Notes under the pieces: model-generated
The model's input: only the letters and a program-made list of their open reading frames with translations
What the model was told of the DNA's origin: nothing
Database searches by the model: none
Position numbers and translations under genes: made by a program
DNA from: Maritalea mediterranea
Lineage (GTDB): Bacteria > Pseudomonadota > Alphaproteobacteria > Rhizobiales > Devosiaceae
Direction: 5' to 3'
Length of the DNA stretch: 64,000 bases
NCBI RefSeq assembly: GCF_021568695.1
Contig: NZ_JAKGTI010000001.1
Coordinates: 1,054,001 to 1,118,000 of the forward strand
In this document: in pieces, positions 53,599-62,793 of the stretch
Numbering within the stretch: the first letter of the stretch is position 1
How the letters are laid out: each line of letters opens with the position of its first letter

Positions 53599-54155
53599 TA
53601 ACACGCCTCCTTCACGAGCTGGGGCAGGGCAATTTCCTCAGACCCAAGTTTAGAAAACGCATTTGTATCATAAAGGGTGAGCAGCAATTCAATACGCTCC
53701 AGACCGTCAGTGTTCAGCCAGTTGCCGGGCTGCACCTGTGGGGCGATGGTCAAATCGATTTCACCATTTGGACCAAACAGCATCTGCCCGCTCTCCACAT
53801 GGCCATAAACCTGACGGGTCACAGGATTGCGGACCTGCACGGTCCAAAGCGCATGGTTGGGCATATGCCCTTGCATGGTGTAACGGCAATCGCCGCGCAA
53901 CCAGTTATCCTCAGCATCCTTGCGGGCGGCAAAGCGCACCCCTTCGCCTTTACCTAAGGGCAACATGCCCTGCCGCGCCAAATGCGCCCGGGAATAAGGA
54001 TCAATCTGTGCTGTGCCCAATTCGGGCCAACCGGACCACACGCCATAGTGAGTTGCCGTGAGTTCACGACCATCTTCCAGGCTGTAATAGCTCAGCCCAA
54101 ATCCCACAACAAGAGCGGTGACGACAACGATTAAAGGATAGAATAGTTGCTTCAC
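53598..54155 (-). CDS. DUF1214 domain membrane-anchored protein
   Basis: A 185-aa protein with an N-terminal helix (LFYPLIVVVTALVVGFGLSY). The DUF1214 core is DPYSRAHLARQGMLPLGKGE, then DNWLRGDCRYTMQGHMPNHA and FGPNGEIDLTIAPQVQPGNW. Overlaps the PBP gene by 4 bp upstream and the DUF1254 gene downstream, so the three are coupled. Confidence 0.86.
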   Translation of the reverse strand: MKQLFYPLIVVVTALVVGFGLSYYSLEDGRELTATHYGVWSGWPELGTAQIDPYSRAHLARQGMLPLGKGEGVRFAARKDAEDNWLRGDCRYTMQGHMPNHALWTVQVRNPVTRQVYGHVESGQMLFGPNGEIDLTIAPQVQPGNWLNTDGLERIELLLTLYDTNAFSKLGSEEIALPQLVKEAC

Positions 54156-56329
54156 AGCCCCGATTTCTCCTGATGGGCATTAAGCGCCGCATGGCGCTGC
54201 GAATCCGGATCAATATCCGCCTCAATTGAGGTGTGCAACTGATCAAACAATTGGTGAAGTTGGCGCAGTTTCTCTCCGGCATCCGGCGTGAGAGAGGGGG
54301 GACGCTGCAAAATCGTGTCAGCGTCTTCGGAAGTGTTGCTGCTTGGTGCAATCGGGTCTTCAATTCGCGTGAAGTCAGCGCCCGGTAGTTCCTTGATATC
54401 AATGTTTGAATGGGCATAGGCCATAAATTTTTGCCATGTTTGCGCAGGTAAACGCCCACCCGTCAGATTGTTGGTGCGGCTGTAATTATCATTGCCATAC
54501 CAGACCGCGGCCACATAATTGCCGGTATAGCCACAAAACCAAGCGTCTCGATAAGACTGTGTGGTGCCCGTTTTGCCCGCGGCGGGTGTGCCGGGCACGT
54601 CAGCGCGGCGCCCCGTACCTGAGGTCACCACAGACCGCAGCATCTCATTCATGCCGACGACTGTTTTCTCGCTCAAAACGCGTTCCGGTGGCGGTTGGTT
54701 ACGGGCGTCATAAACGGTTTGGCCGCGCAAAGTGGTGATGCGACTGATTCCGTAGGCCTTTGCCCGATAGCCGCCATTGGCGAACACGGCATAAGAGGAC
54801 GCCATATCAATAACGCTGGTGGAAATCACGCCCAGTGGCAACGACCGGGTGACAGGGAAATCATTTTCGATGCCCATTTTGTGCGCCAAGTCCGCGATCG
54901 GGCCGCGACCGGTGGATTGCGAAAGCCGCACCGGCACCGTATTTATCGATCGCGTGAGGGCGTTTTTAAGGGTCACACGGCCAGCATAGGAACGGCCATA
55001 ATTGCGGGGGCACCAGTCACCGATGCAGATGGGAGAATCTGAAATCACCGTGTCTGGTGAATAACGACCAGATTCCAAGGCGGTCGCATAAACAAAGGGT
55101 TTGAACGAGGAACCGGGTTGACGTTCCGGGTTGGTGGCCCGATTGAATTGGCTCTTGCCATAGTCAGTGCCACCGACCATGGCCCGCACGGCTCCATTTG
55201 GCTCCAAAACAACCATCGCGCCCTCACTCACTCGATAAGCCTGTCCTTCTTCGCGCAAGATCGAATTGACGCTCTCTTCTGCATGACTTTGCAAAACAGG
55301 ATCAATGGTGGTGCGCACCACAAAGCTGACCGAGTCGCGCTCGTCTGCCACCAACACTTTGACCTTTTCAAAGGCCCAATCGAGAAAATAGTTGGGCGAG
55401 TTGATTTCATTGGTACGCTCAACCGGCGTCGCGGGGGCGCGGCGCGCCGCGGTGACCTGTCCCTCGGTTAAAAACCCGGCCTGCACCATATTGGTGAGAA
55501 CCTCGTTGGCGCGGGCGCGCGCAGCGGCCAAATCAACATGGGGTGCATATTTGGTAGGGGCCTTAAACAGCCCGGCGAGCATTGCCGCTTCCGCCAGAGA
55601 AATATCTTGTACCGTCTTGCCAAAATAATATTCTGCCGCAGCCGCAATGCCAAAATTGCCGCCACCCATATACGCACGGTCGAAATAGAGCTTTAGAATT
55701 TCGTCCTTTGTATAATGGGTTTCCAGCCAAAGCGCCAAAAAGGCTTCCTTGATTTTGCGTTCAAATGTGCGCTCTGAGGTCAAGAACAGGTTCTTAGCCA
55801 ATTGCTGGGTGATGGATGATCCACCCTCCACAACAGAATTGGCGCGCACATTGGTGATCAGGGCCCGTGTGATGCCCACCACATCGATGCCAAAATGGTC
55901 ATAAAAGCGCCGATCTTCTGTCGCCAGCGCCGCTTGGATCATATAGATCGGCAATGTCTCCAACGGCACAGAATCGTCGGTGCGAATGCCGCGCCGGCCA
56001 ATTTCGTTGCCATAGCGGTCCAAAAAGGTGACCGAATAATCCTCTGTATTGTTGAACTCGCCACTGGCTGTGGCGTAAAATGAGGGCAGGGCCAGCGCAG
56101 TCATTAAGACGAGGCCGATGGCAAGAAAGGACAAACCGTCAGACAGCAACTCGATCAGCAGGCGGCGAAAACCGGTGACCTTGAACTTGGCCATTATATC
56201 GCTGAAGGTCTGATATCCGCGCCCAAGCGACTGAAAAAAATCATAAAGCGACGAATCCAGCCAGGCATCGAACCGGATAAATTGGGACGCCTTTTTGCGC
56301 TTGGTCTTTGTATAAAACGGATCCTGCAC
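54152..56329 (-). CDS. Class A penicillin-binding protein (PBP1A/1C-like)
   Basis: A 725-aa bifunctional peptidoglycan synthase. After a cytoplasmic N-terminus and one transmembrane helix (about 62-86), the GT51 glycosyltransferase has the catalytic Glu138 in ATEDRRFYDHFG, GGSSITQQLAKNLFL and RKIKEAFLALWLE. The transpeptidase has the SxxK serine Ser407 in RQPGSSFKPFVYAT and KTGTT near residue 585 in AAGKTGTTQSYRDAWFCGYT. The C-terminal 80 residues are polar. It is the first gene of the PBP-DUF1214-DUF1254 run. Confidence 0.94.
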   Translation of the reverse strand: MQDPFYTKTKRKKASQFIRFDAWLDSSLYDFFQSLGRGYQTFSDIMAKFKVTGFRRLLIELLSDGLSFLAIGLVLMTALALPSFYATASGEFNNTEDYSVTFLDRYGNEIGRRGIRTDDSVPLETLPIYMIQAALATEDRRFYDHFGIDVVGITRALITNVRANSVVEGGSSITQQLAKNLFLTSERTFERKIKEAFLALWLETHYTKDEILKLYFDRAYMGGGNFGIAAAAEYYFGKTVQDISLAEAAMLAGLFKAPTKYAPHVDLAAARARANEVLTNMVQAGFLTEGQVTAARRAPATPVERTNEINSPNYFLDWAFEKVKVLVADERDSVSFVVRTTIDPVLQSHAEESVNSILREEGQAYRVSEGAMVVLEPNGAVRAMVGGTDYGKSQFNRATNPERQPGSSFKPFVYATALESGRYSPDTVISDSPICIGDWCPRNYGRSYAGRVTLKNALTRSINTVPVRLSQSTGRGPIADLAHKMGIENDFPVTRSLPLGVISTSVIDMASSYAVFANGGYRAKAYGISRITTLRGQTVYDARNQPPPERVLSEKTVVGMNEMLRSVVTSGTGRRADVPGTPAAGKTGTTQSYRDAWFCGYTGNYVAAVWYGNDNYSRTNNLTGGRLPAQTWQKFMAYAHSNIDIKELPGADFTRIEDPIAPSSNTSEDADTILQRPPSLTPDAGEKLRQLHQLFDQLHTSIEADIDPDSQRHAALNAHQEKSGL

Positions 56330-56461
56330 CGATTCACCACTTTATTGGGTTGAGTACCAAATTGGATGCTTTGCCCCATAAAAGGCGCTAAGCGCTTGTA
56401 CATAAAGCACTGATATAACACATGCTGCCCCATTTATGAGCAAAAACACAGGCGGAATACA

Positions 56462-56929
56462 ATGAATTTTTGGGAAGAAAAGTCCCTTGACGAAATGAAT
56501 GAGCAAGAGTGGGAAGCCTTGTGTGACGGCTGCGGCCGGTGCTGTTTGGTCAAGCTGGAAGACGAGGATACGGGGCAAATCGTGACCTCTGATGTGCATT
56601 GCAAGCTTCTGGACCCGCATAGCTGTAGATGCTCAAACTATGAAAAAAGGCAGGAAATCGTGCCGGATTGTGTGAAGCTGACACCAAATAATATTGCCGA
56701 AATACGATGGATGCCCGTCACGTGCGCCTATCGGCGCCTTTTGGAGGGCAAAGGTCTAGCCTGGTGGCACCCATTGATATCTGGCAGTCGCGAAACAGTG
56801 CATCAGGCGGGGATCTCGGTGCAGGGGCGCACCACCAATGAAGAACAGGTGCGCGATGACGAATGGGAGGATCATATCGTCGGCTGGCCCGAATTTGATC
56901 CCACAGCTGAACAAAATGGCGACCAGTGA
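56462..56929 (+). CDS. YcgN family cysteine-cluster protein (UPF0260)
   Basis: A 155-aa protein. The N-terminal WEALCDGCGRCCLVKLEDED holds a CxxCxxCC cluster, followed by further cysteines in HCKLLDPHSCRCSNYEKR, consistent with metal or Fe-S binding. CAYRRLLEGKGLAWWHPLIS is the other family motif. Function unknown. Divergent from the PBP gene. Confidence 0.92.
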   Translation: MNFWEEKSLDEMNEQEWEALCDGCGRCCLVKLEDEDTGQIVTSDVHCKLLDPHSCRCSNYEKRQEIVPDCVKLTPNNIAEIRWMPVTCAYRRLLEGKGLAWWHPLISGSRETVHQAGISVQGRTTNEEQVRDDEWEDHIVGWPEFDPTAEQNGDQ

Positions 56930-56964
56930 CGTTTGGCGACTATAAAGTGAGGAGCTGAATCAAA

Positions 56965-57654
56965 ATGCTAAAGCCATTCGGAGACCAGATTTGGACAATC
57001 GATGGCCCCCCGATCGTTGCCGCTGCCGGGTTTCATTATCCAACCCGGATGGTAATTATTCGGCTCGCCGATCAAAGTCTTTTTGTTTGGTCCCCGATTG
57101 AACTGACGCCGGAATTGCGCGACGCTGTCAATCAGATCGGTGAGGTCGGATATCTGGTTGCGCCGAACGACATGCACCATATGTTTATCAAAGATTGGAT
57201 GCATGCCTATCCATTGGCGAAAAGCTTTGCTGCGCCTGGCTTGGTCTCCAAGCGAAAAGACATTTTATTTGACTCGGTGTTGGGCGATACGCCGCATCCA
57301 GAATGGGCTGGGCAAATTGATCAGGTGGTGATGGATGGCAACCTCATCACTAAAGAAGTGGTTTTTTTCCACGCGCAAAGTGGAACGGTGATCTTTACCG
57401 ATCTGTTGCAGCAATTACCCCAAGACTGGTTCAGCGGCTGGCGCCGGGTGGTGGCCAAACTCGATCTCATGCTTGATGACCAGCCGCAGGTGCCACGCAA
57501 ATTTCGGGTGACATTTTCTCGCAGAAATGAGGCGCGGGAGGCGCTCAAGAAAATCAAAAACTGGCCTGCGGAACGGGTGATAATGGCCCATGGCACGCCA
57601 GTTGAACAGGGCGGTGGAGCCTTCATTGAACGCGCCTTTGCCTGGCTGAAATAA
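56965..57654 (+). CDS. DUF4336 domain-containing protein
   Basis: A 229-aa protein resembling metallo-beta-lactamase-fold proteins but with reduced metal sites. PFGDQIWTIDGPPIVAAAGF and YLVAPNDMHHMFIKDWMHAY are DUF4336 features, and ERVIMAHGTPVEQGG closes the domain. It follows the YcgN gene by 35 bp and is the last gene before the GTA cluster. Confidence 0.85.
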   Translation: MLKPFGDQIWTIDGPPIVAAAGFHYPTRMVIIRLADQSLFVWSPIELTPELRDAVNQIGEVGYLVAPNDMHHMFIKDWMHAYPLAKSFAAPGLVSKRKDILFDSVLGDTPHPEWAGQIDQVVMDGNLITKEVVFFHAQSGTVIFTDLLQQLPQDWFSGWRRVVAKLDLMLDDQPQVPRKFRVTFSRRNEAREALKKIKNWPAERVIMAHGTPVEQGGGAFIERAFAWLK

Positions 57655-57684
57655 GAAAAAATGCATCGGATAGGAAAATAGTCC

Positions 57685-57713
57685 TTGACTATGTGACGCT
57701 CTTTTGCTAGTGT
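57685..57713 (+). promoter_or_regulatory. Candidate promoter upstream of the GTA cluster
   Basis: TTGACT (57685-57690), a 17-base spacer and TAGTGT (57708-57713). The -35 is near consensus and the -10 keeps T1, A2 and T6. Transcription would begin near 57720, giving a leader of about 90 nt that ends in the 57783-57808 terminator. Confidence 0.45.
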
Positions 57714-57719
57714 TTGGAT

Positions 57720-57770
57720 ATGGTCGAAGAAGTGCGGCCAATATGGTCGCCAGCGACTGAACATTATTGA
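57720..57770 (+). other. Possible leader peptide, 16 aa
   Basis: A short frame MVEEVRPIWSPATEHY sits between the candidate promoter and the terminator. It has no ribosome binding site and would be leaderless. Listed because promoter, mini-ORF and terminator together resemble an attenuation leader. Confidence 0.2.
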
Positions 57771-57782
57771 TGAGATTTTACA

Positions 57783-57808
57783 CCCGCCCCCGCAAAGGCG
57801 GGTTTTTT
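57783..57808 (+). terminator. Intrinsic terminator just before the first GTA gene
   Basis: CCCGCC, loop CCCGCAAA, GGCGGG and six T, ending 14 bases before the TTG start of the small terminase gene. It may end DUF4336 transcripts or act as an attenuator for the GTA cluster. Confidence 0.8.
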
Positions 57809-57822
57809 ATTGGGAAATTGCA

Positions 57823-58236
57823 TTGAAATTGAGCGACGCGGAATGGGGAGAGATCAAAGAGGCCTATGAAACGAGCGATATGCGGGTGGTTGAAATATGT
57901 GCATCCTATGATGTGTCGCCCGCAACCCTTTATGCCTATGCCCGCCGCAACAATTGGGTGAAGCGTAACCAGAAGAAAAAGGCGCAATCGGGACAGGATT
58001 TCCGGGCGCGTCTGGCCACATTGCTGGACATGAAGCTGAACGCGCTGGAAGCGGACTTGACCCATGTGAAGGCCACTGACCTGACGGCCATAGCCAATTT
58101 GCTAAAGCTGTTCGATAAGGCGAATGAGAAACCGGGCGCGAATGAAGCAGCACCGCAAATTCGGCCCGACCAAGTGGCGGCGATGCGCCAACGCATTTTA
58201 AAGCGGATCGACGCCCTGCGCGACAATGCTAAATAG
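57823..58236 (+). CDS. GTA/phage small terminase-like protein (gp1-like)
   Basis: A 137-aa protein at the head of the GTA cluster. The N-terminal helix-turn-helix region EWGEIKEAYETSDMRVVEIC then YDVSPATLYAYARRNNWVK fits a small terminase subunit that recognises DNA for packaging. The C-terminal half is helical, as needed for oligomerisation. The start is TTG 57823, with no closer ATG in frame. Its end overlaps the large terminase by 11 bp. In RcGTA the equivalent is gene g1. Confidence 0.78.
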   Translation: MKLSDAEWGEIKEAYETSDMRVVEICASYDVSPATLYAYARRNNWVKRNQKKKAQSGQDFRARLATLLDMKLNALEADLTHVKATDLTAIANLLKLFDKANEKPGANEAAPQIRPDQVAAMRQRILKRIDALRDNAK

Positions 58237-59491
58237 CGACCTGATTGCCGAGCTGAGCGATGCGGAAGTGCAGGCGCTTTATCATGATTGGCGATTTTGG
58301 GCGCGGCCCGATCAAGTGCCCCCACAAGGCAACTGGCTGACCTGGCTGATGCTGGGCGGCCGCGGCGCGGGCAAAACCCGGGCCGGCGCCGAATGGGTGC
58401 GCGAAAAAGCGCTGGGTCTCAACCAAAAAGCGGCAAGCCCAATTGCCTTGGTAGGCGAAGATATTGCCGATGCACGGGCGGTCATGATTGAGGGGGTATC
58501 CGGCTTGCTGGCCATTCACCCTGCAGACCAGCGGCCCGTTTTTCATAAGTCGCGCGGCGAGTTGGAATGGCCGAACGGGGCGGTGGCGAAACTGTTTTCG
58601 GCGCACGACCCAGATGCTTTGCGCGGGCCGCAATTTGCGGCAGCCTGGGCCGATGAATTTTGCAAATGGCCTGACCCGCAAAGCTGTTGGGACATGCTGC
58701 AGTTCGCCTTGCGCTTGGGCGAGGCACCGCAACAAATGGTGACGACAACACCGCGGCCGATCCCGGCGCTGAAAAAACTGATGCAGGACAAAAACTGTGT
58801 GGTGACGCGCTCCAGCACCAATGACAATGCCGCCAATTTGGCCCCGAATTTCTTTTCAACGGTCACGGCCCATTATGCGGGGACGCGGTTGGGACGGCAG
58901 GAGCTGGACGGTGAAGTGTTGGAAGCCGCGGAAGGTGCTCTGTGGCAACACGCGCAGTTCGATGAGTTGCGGGCAGGGAGCCCGGCACAATTCGATCGCG
59001 TGCTCATCGCGATCGACCCGCCGGTGACAAGCCACAAGCATTCTGACCAGTGCGGCATTGTGGTGGCCGGGCAGGTGGGTGAAATGACCTATGTAATGGC
59101 CGATCTATCATTTCAGCCCGCACCAGCGCTGCAATGGGCCCGCAAGGTGATCCACGCCTTTGATCAGTTCGACGCTGATCTGGTGGTGGCGGAAACCAAC
59201 CAGGGCGGCGATTTGGTGGGGCTGAACCTCAAGCAATTGGTGCCCAATCTGCCGATCAAGCAGGTGCGGGCGCACCGGGGCAAATATGCGCGCGCGGAAC
59301 CCGTGGCCATGCTCTATGAGCGCGGCCTGGTGCGCCATGTGGGTGACTTGCGGCACTTGGAAGACGAAATGTGTGCCTTTGCGCCCGGCCAGACGGGACA
59401 AGGATCGCCCGACCGGATGGACGCTTTGGTGTGGGCCGTCACCGAACTGGCTTTGGGCACAGACGCGCGCCCGCGCATTCGCAATTTTTAG
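58226..59491 (+). CDS. GTA large terminase (DNA packaging ATPase/nuclease, gp2-like)
   Basis: A 421-aa motor that packages DNA into the GTA head. Walker A is GGRGAGKT (44-51) in LMLGGRGAGKTRAGAEWVRE and Walker B is FAAAWADEFCKW (Asp143-Glu144). The C-terminal nuclease domain has VLIAIDPPVTSHKHSDQCGI and VVAETNQGGDLVGLNLKQL as acidic clusters. Length and motif forms match RcGTA g2 rather than typical phage terminases. It overlaps the small terminase gene. Confidence 0.93.
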   Translation: MLNSDLIAELSDAEVQALYHDWRFWARPDQVPPQGNWLTWLMLGGRGAGKTRAGAEWVREKALGLNQKAASPIALVGEDIADARAVMIEGVSGLLAIHPADQRPVFHKSRGELEWPNGAVAKLFSAHDPDALRGPQFAAAWADEFCKWPDPQSCWDMLQFALRLGEAPQQMVTTTPRPIPALKKLMQDKNCVVTRSSTNDNAANLAPNFFSTVTAHYAGTRLGRQELDGEVLEAAEGALWQHAQFDELRAGSPAQFDRVLIAIDPPVTSHKHSDQCGIVVAGQVGEMTYVMADLSFQPAPALQWARKVIHAFDQFDADLVVAETNQGGDLVGLNLKQLVPNLPIKQVRAHRGKYARAEPVAMLYERGLVRHVGDLRHLEDEMCAFAPGQTGQGSPDRMDALVWAVTELALGTDARPRIRNF

Positions 59492-59510
59492 AATTTAACG
59501 GAGACATTTC

Positions 59511-60692
59511 ATGGCTTTATGGTTCGACCGCCTGCGCGGCCGAGGGCACAGTGCTGCGCCGGAGCAAAAGGCGCAAGCCACGGGCTTTATCACGCTGATG
59601 CGGCAGCAATCGGCCAAATGGTCGGGTAGAGATTTCGCCGCCCACGCCAAACTCGGCATGATGGCAAACCCGATCGCCTATCGGGCGGTGCGCCTGATCG
59701 CGGAAAGCGTGTCACGGGTGCCGCTTGAACTGGTGCAACATGACAAGAAACTGGCGGATCATCCCGCACTCACGCTGCTCAAGCGCCCAAATGGCGAGAC
59801 GAGCTGGCCCGATTTTGTGGAAGAACTGACCACCTATCTGCTGCTGGCCGGCAGCGCCTATGTGGAGATGGTGCGGGTGGATGATCACGCGCAACTCTTT
59901 GTGCTGCGGCCAGATCGTGTGACCCCGCTGATTGGCAAGGATGGCTGGGTGAACGGCTATCTCTATGAAGTGGATGGTCATAAGCGCAAGATCAAGCTGG
60001 ATGGCGCACACGGACGCACCTTGCTGCATTTGAAGCAGTTGCATCCTCTGAGTGACCATGCTGGCTTGCCACCCGCCGCCGCCGCGATGCAGGCGATTGA
60101 AACCCACAATACCGCGTGCGACTGGCACAAGGCGCTGCTCGACAATGCGGCGCGTCCGTCTGGCGCGCTGGTCTACAACGCGCAAAACGGCAATCTGAGC
60201 GACGAGCAATTTGCGCGGCTCAAACGCGAACTGGCTGACGGCTTTCAGGGCGCGGCGAATGCCGGTCGCCCGATGGTGTTGGAAGGTGGGTTGGACTGGA
60301 AGTCTATCGGCTATTCGCCCCGCGATATGGATTTTCTGGCCGCAAAGGACAGCGCCGCGCGCGACATTGCCACAGCCTTCGGCGTGCCGCCCATGATGTT
60401 GTGCTTACCTGGTGACAACACCTACGCCAATTATCGCGAGGCCAACCGCGCATTTTGGCGGCAAACCATTATCCCGCTTTTGACGCGGCTGAGCGCCGCG
60501 TTGGGGCCATGGCTGAGCGAACACTACCAGGAGCCATTTGAAATCATCCCGGACTTCGACTCTGTCGAGGCCATCGCCAATGAGCGCTTGGGCCGCTGGA
60601 CGCAGATTGACGGGCTGAACGCGCTGACCGATCGGGAAAAGCGCGAACTGATGGGCTTTCGCCCACAAAAAACACGAAGGGGAGGACAATGA
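59511..60692 (+). CDS. GTA portal protein (HK97 family, gp3-like)
   Basis: A 393-aa head-vertex portal ring subunit. HK97-type portal features: KLGMMANPIAYRAVRLIAES, LKRPNGETSWPDFVEELTTY, LLLAGSAYVEMVRV, AAKDSAARDIATAFGVPPMM and YANYREANRAFWRQTIIPLL. It is 19 bp after the large terminase and overlaps the next small ORF by 4 bp. Confidence 0.94.
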   Translation: MALWFDRLRGRGHSAAPEQKAQATGFITLMRQQSAKWSGRDFAAHAKLGMMANPIAYRAVRLIAESVSRVPLELVQHDKKLADHPALTLLKRPNGETSWPDFVEELTTYLLLAGSAYVEMVRVDDHAQLFVLRPDRVTPLIGKDGWVNGYLYEVDGHKRKIKLDGAHGRTLLHLKQLHPLSDHAGLPPAAAAMQAIETHNTACDWHKALLDNAARPSGALVYNAQNGNLSDEQFARLKRELADGFQGAANAGRPMVLEGGLDWKSIGYSPRDMDFLAAKDSAARDIATAFGVPPMMLCLPGDNTYANYREANRAFWRQTIIPLLTRLSAALGPWLSEHYQEPFEIIPDFDSVEAIANERLGRWTQIDGLNALTDREKRELMGFRPQKTRRGGQ

Positions 60693-60877
60693 GTGAACTC
60701 ACATCAACCATCATTGAACGTGGTGATCTGGCGCATTTAGCGCTTTTTTTATGGGCAAGCGGTGCCTCGACATTGCTGGTGTGGAACATGCGGCAACTGG
60801 CCGATGCCCACCGGCGGTTCAACATGTTTGTGCAGGAAATCGCAGCCCTGAATCGACTTTTCAGAAACGGGAGCTAA
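60689..60877 (+). CDS. Small GTA cluster protein, 62 aa (gp3.5 position)
   Basis: A small protein with one hydrophobic segment (LALFLWASGASTLLVWNM) between portal and protease. RcGTA has an uncharacterised small gene (g3.5) here. It overlaps the portal gene by 4 bp, so it is translated with it. Role unknown; membrane association suggested by the helix. Confidence 0.75.
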   Translation: MSELTSTIIERGDLAHLALFLWASGASTLLVWNMRQLADAHRRFNMFVQEIAALNRLFRNGS

Positions 60878-60879
60878 AT

Positions 60880-61032
60880 ATGCGTTTTTTAGAGACATTT
60901 TTTAATTCATTTAGGCGCCAGCGGGTGCGCGGCGAAGAGGCGCAACAGATTTTCCGCCAATTTGCCCAAACCCTGATGGTCATCAAATCGCGCCGCCAAT
61001 CGCCCCGCTTGCGCAAGGCGGCAAGCCATTGA
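60880..61032 (+). CDS. Second small GTA cluster ORF, 50 aa
   Basis: Starts two bases after the previous stop at ATG 60880 and ends at TGA 61032. It reads MRFLETFFNSFRRQRVRGEE with a basic end (KSRRQSPRLRKAASH). It is strongly basic, helical, and overlaps the protease start by 4 bp, which supports translation. No homologue is known to me; absent from most GTA descriptions that I recall. It is shorter than usual gene-calling limits. Confidence 0.6.
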   Translation: MRFLETFFNSFRRQRVRGEEAQQIFRQFAQTLMVIKSRRQSPRLRKAASH

Positions 61033-61514
61033 ACGCCACCATTATGATTGATGCCAATGGCCGGTTTGAAGGCTATGCCAGCCTGTTTGGCAAGATCGAT
61101 CAGGGCGGTGACGTGGTCATGCCCGGCGCCTTCGCCAAAAGCCTTAAAAAACGACCGGCCCGCCAAATCCGCATGCTGTTTCAACATGATCCAAAGGAGC
61201 CCATCGGGCGCTGGTTGGATGTGTGGGAAACAGATATCGGCTTGAAAGTGCGCGGGGAACTAACCGCCACGGTGCCCCGCGCTGACGCACTGGCCGCGCT
61301 GATCGAGCATGGCAGCATTGATGGGCTGTCCATTGGCTTTCGCACCGTCAGGGCCGCCCGGGCGCAAGCGGCAAAGCCGCGGCGACTGCTGGATGTCGAT
61401 CTTTGGGAAATCTCAATCGTGACCTTTCCCATGCTGGGCAGCGCCCGCATCCAGCCCCCAAAACTTGCGCGGCAATTGCGCCGGGCCAGTCAACTTTTTG
61501 CCTCCAACACCTAA
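61029..61514 (+). CDS. GTA HK97-family prohead protease (gp4-like)
   Basis: A 161-aa protease maturing the capsid. Catalytic elements of the U35 family are present: FEGYASLFGKIDQGGDVVMP, MLFQHDPKEPIGRW with the catalytic His, and the Ser in HGSIDGLSIGFRTV. The start is TTG 61029 inside the preceding stop (TTGA). Its size matches RcGTA g4. Confidence 0.92.
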   Translation: MNATIMIDANGRFEGYASLFGKIDQGGDVVMPGAFAKSLKKRPARQIRMLFQHDPKEPIGRWLDVWETDIGLKVRGELTATVPRADALAALIEHGSIDGLSIGFRTVRAARAQAAKPRRLLDVDLWEISIVTFPMLGSARIQPPKLARQLRRASQLFASNT

Positions 61515-61524
61515 AGGATGATCA

Positions 61525-62763
61525 ATGAAGAACAATTCCACCCCGGAACTTGAAATCAAAGCCCATACAGGCGGCGCAGATGATGGATCTGTGAGCGCCA
61601 TGTTTGACGAATTTATGGGTGCCTTTGAAGAGTTTAAGTCCACCAATGATGAGCGGTTGAGCGCGCTGGAAAAACAGCGGGAAGATGCACTATTTGACCA
61701 AAAACTGGACCGATTGAACGCGGCAATGGACAGCCAGAAACAGGCCATGGACCGCATGGTGGCCAAGAATATGCGGCCCGCTCTGGGCGGCGAGAACACC
61801 GCTTTGGGCTTGGATGGCGAGTATAAGGACGCCTTTTCTGCCTATGTACGCAAGGGCGAAGAGAAGTCGCTCTCGATCGGCTCAAACCCGGATGGGGGCT
61901 ATCTGGTGCCAGACGAAACCGATGGTGAAATTACCCGTCGTTTGACGGCCATTTCCCCGATCCGTGCCATAGCCAGCGTGCGGCAAGTCTCGTCAGCGAT
62001 CTACAAAAAGCCCGTCTCCATCACCGGGCCGGCCGTGGGCTGGGTGGGCGAAAGTGATGCACGCCCTGAAACCAACAGCCAAACCCTGGCCGAAATTGAG
62101 TTTCCGACCACTGAGCTTTATGCGATGCCTGCCGCCACAGCGAGCTTTCTGGATGACGCGGCGGTGGATGTGGAGCGCTGGATTGCCGATGAGGTGGAAA
62201 CGGCTTTCGCTGAGCAAGAAACCACGGCCTTTATCACCGGCAATGGCGTGAAGAAGCCCACTGGCTTTTTGTCCGCCCCGCAAGTGGCAGAGACGAGCTG
62301 GAGCTGGGGCAACCTTGGCTACAATGTGACCGGCGTTTCTGGTGATCTGCCCGCTGCGGATGAAAGCGATGTGCTGATTGATCTCGTCTATACCCTCAAA
62401 GCGGGCTATCGCCAGAATGCGAGCTGGTTGATGAACCGCATCACCCAGGCCGCCTTGCGCAAGTTGAAAGATGCCGATGGCAATTATTTGTGGCAACCCG
62501 CCACACAGCCAGGCGGCAACGCCAACTTTATGGGCTTCAATCTGGTGGAAGCCGAAGATATGCCGGATATTGCGGCAGATTCTACCCCGATTGCCTTTGG
62601 TGATTTCCGCCGCGGCTATCTGATCGTTGACCGCCAGGGGGTCAATGTGATCCGTGACCCATATTCCGCCAAGCCCTATGTGTTGTTCTACACCACCAAG
62701 CGTGTGGGCGGTGGCGTGCATGATTTTGATGCCATCAAGCTCCTGAAGTTTGGCACCTCCTAA
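61525..62763 (+). CDS. GTA major capsid protein (HK97 fold, gp5-like)
   Basis: A 412-aa capsid subunit. The N-terminal delta/coiled domain (about residues 1-95, FDEFMGAFEEFKSTNDERLS) is followed by the fold itself: GGYLVPDETDGEITRRLTAI, VGWVGESDARPETNSQTLAE, ATASFLDDAAVDVERWIADE and AFGDFRRGYLIVDRQGVNVI. The domain order fits cleavage by the adjacent prohead protease. An ATCAATG start lies 10 bp after the protease stop. A strong terminator follows. Confidence 0.95.
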   Translation: MKNNSTPELEIKAHTGGADDGSVSAMFDEFMGAFEEFKSTNDERLSALEKQREDALFDQKLDRLNAAMDSQKQAMDRMVAKNMRPALGGENTALGLDGEYKDAFSAYVRKGEEKSLSIGSNPDGGYLVPDETDGEITRRLTAISPIRAIASVRQVSSAIYKKPVSITGPAVGWVGESDARPETNSQTLAEIEFPTTELYAMPAATASFLDDAAVDVERWIADEVETAFAEQETTAFITGNGVKKPTGFLSAPQVAETSWSWGNLGYNVTGVSGDLPAADESDVLIDLVYTLKAGYRQNASWLMNRITQAALRKLKDADGNYLWQPATQPGGNANFMGFNLVEAEDMPDIAADSTPIAFGDFRRGYLIVDRQGVNVIRDPYSAKPYVLFYTTKRVGGGVHDFDAIKLLKFGTS

Positions 62764-62793
62764 GCGCAAGAATACGCCTTTCCCTCCCAAACT

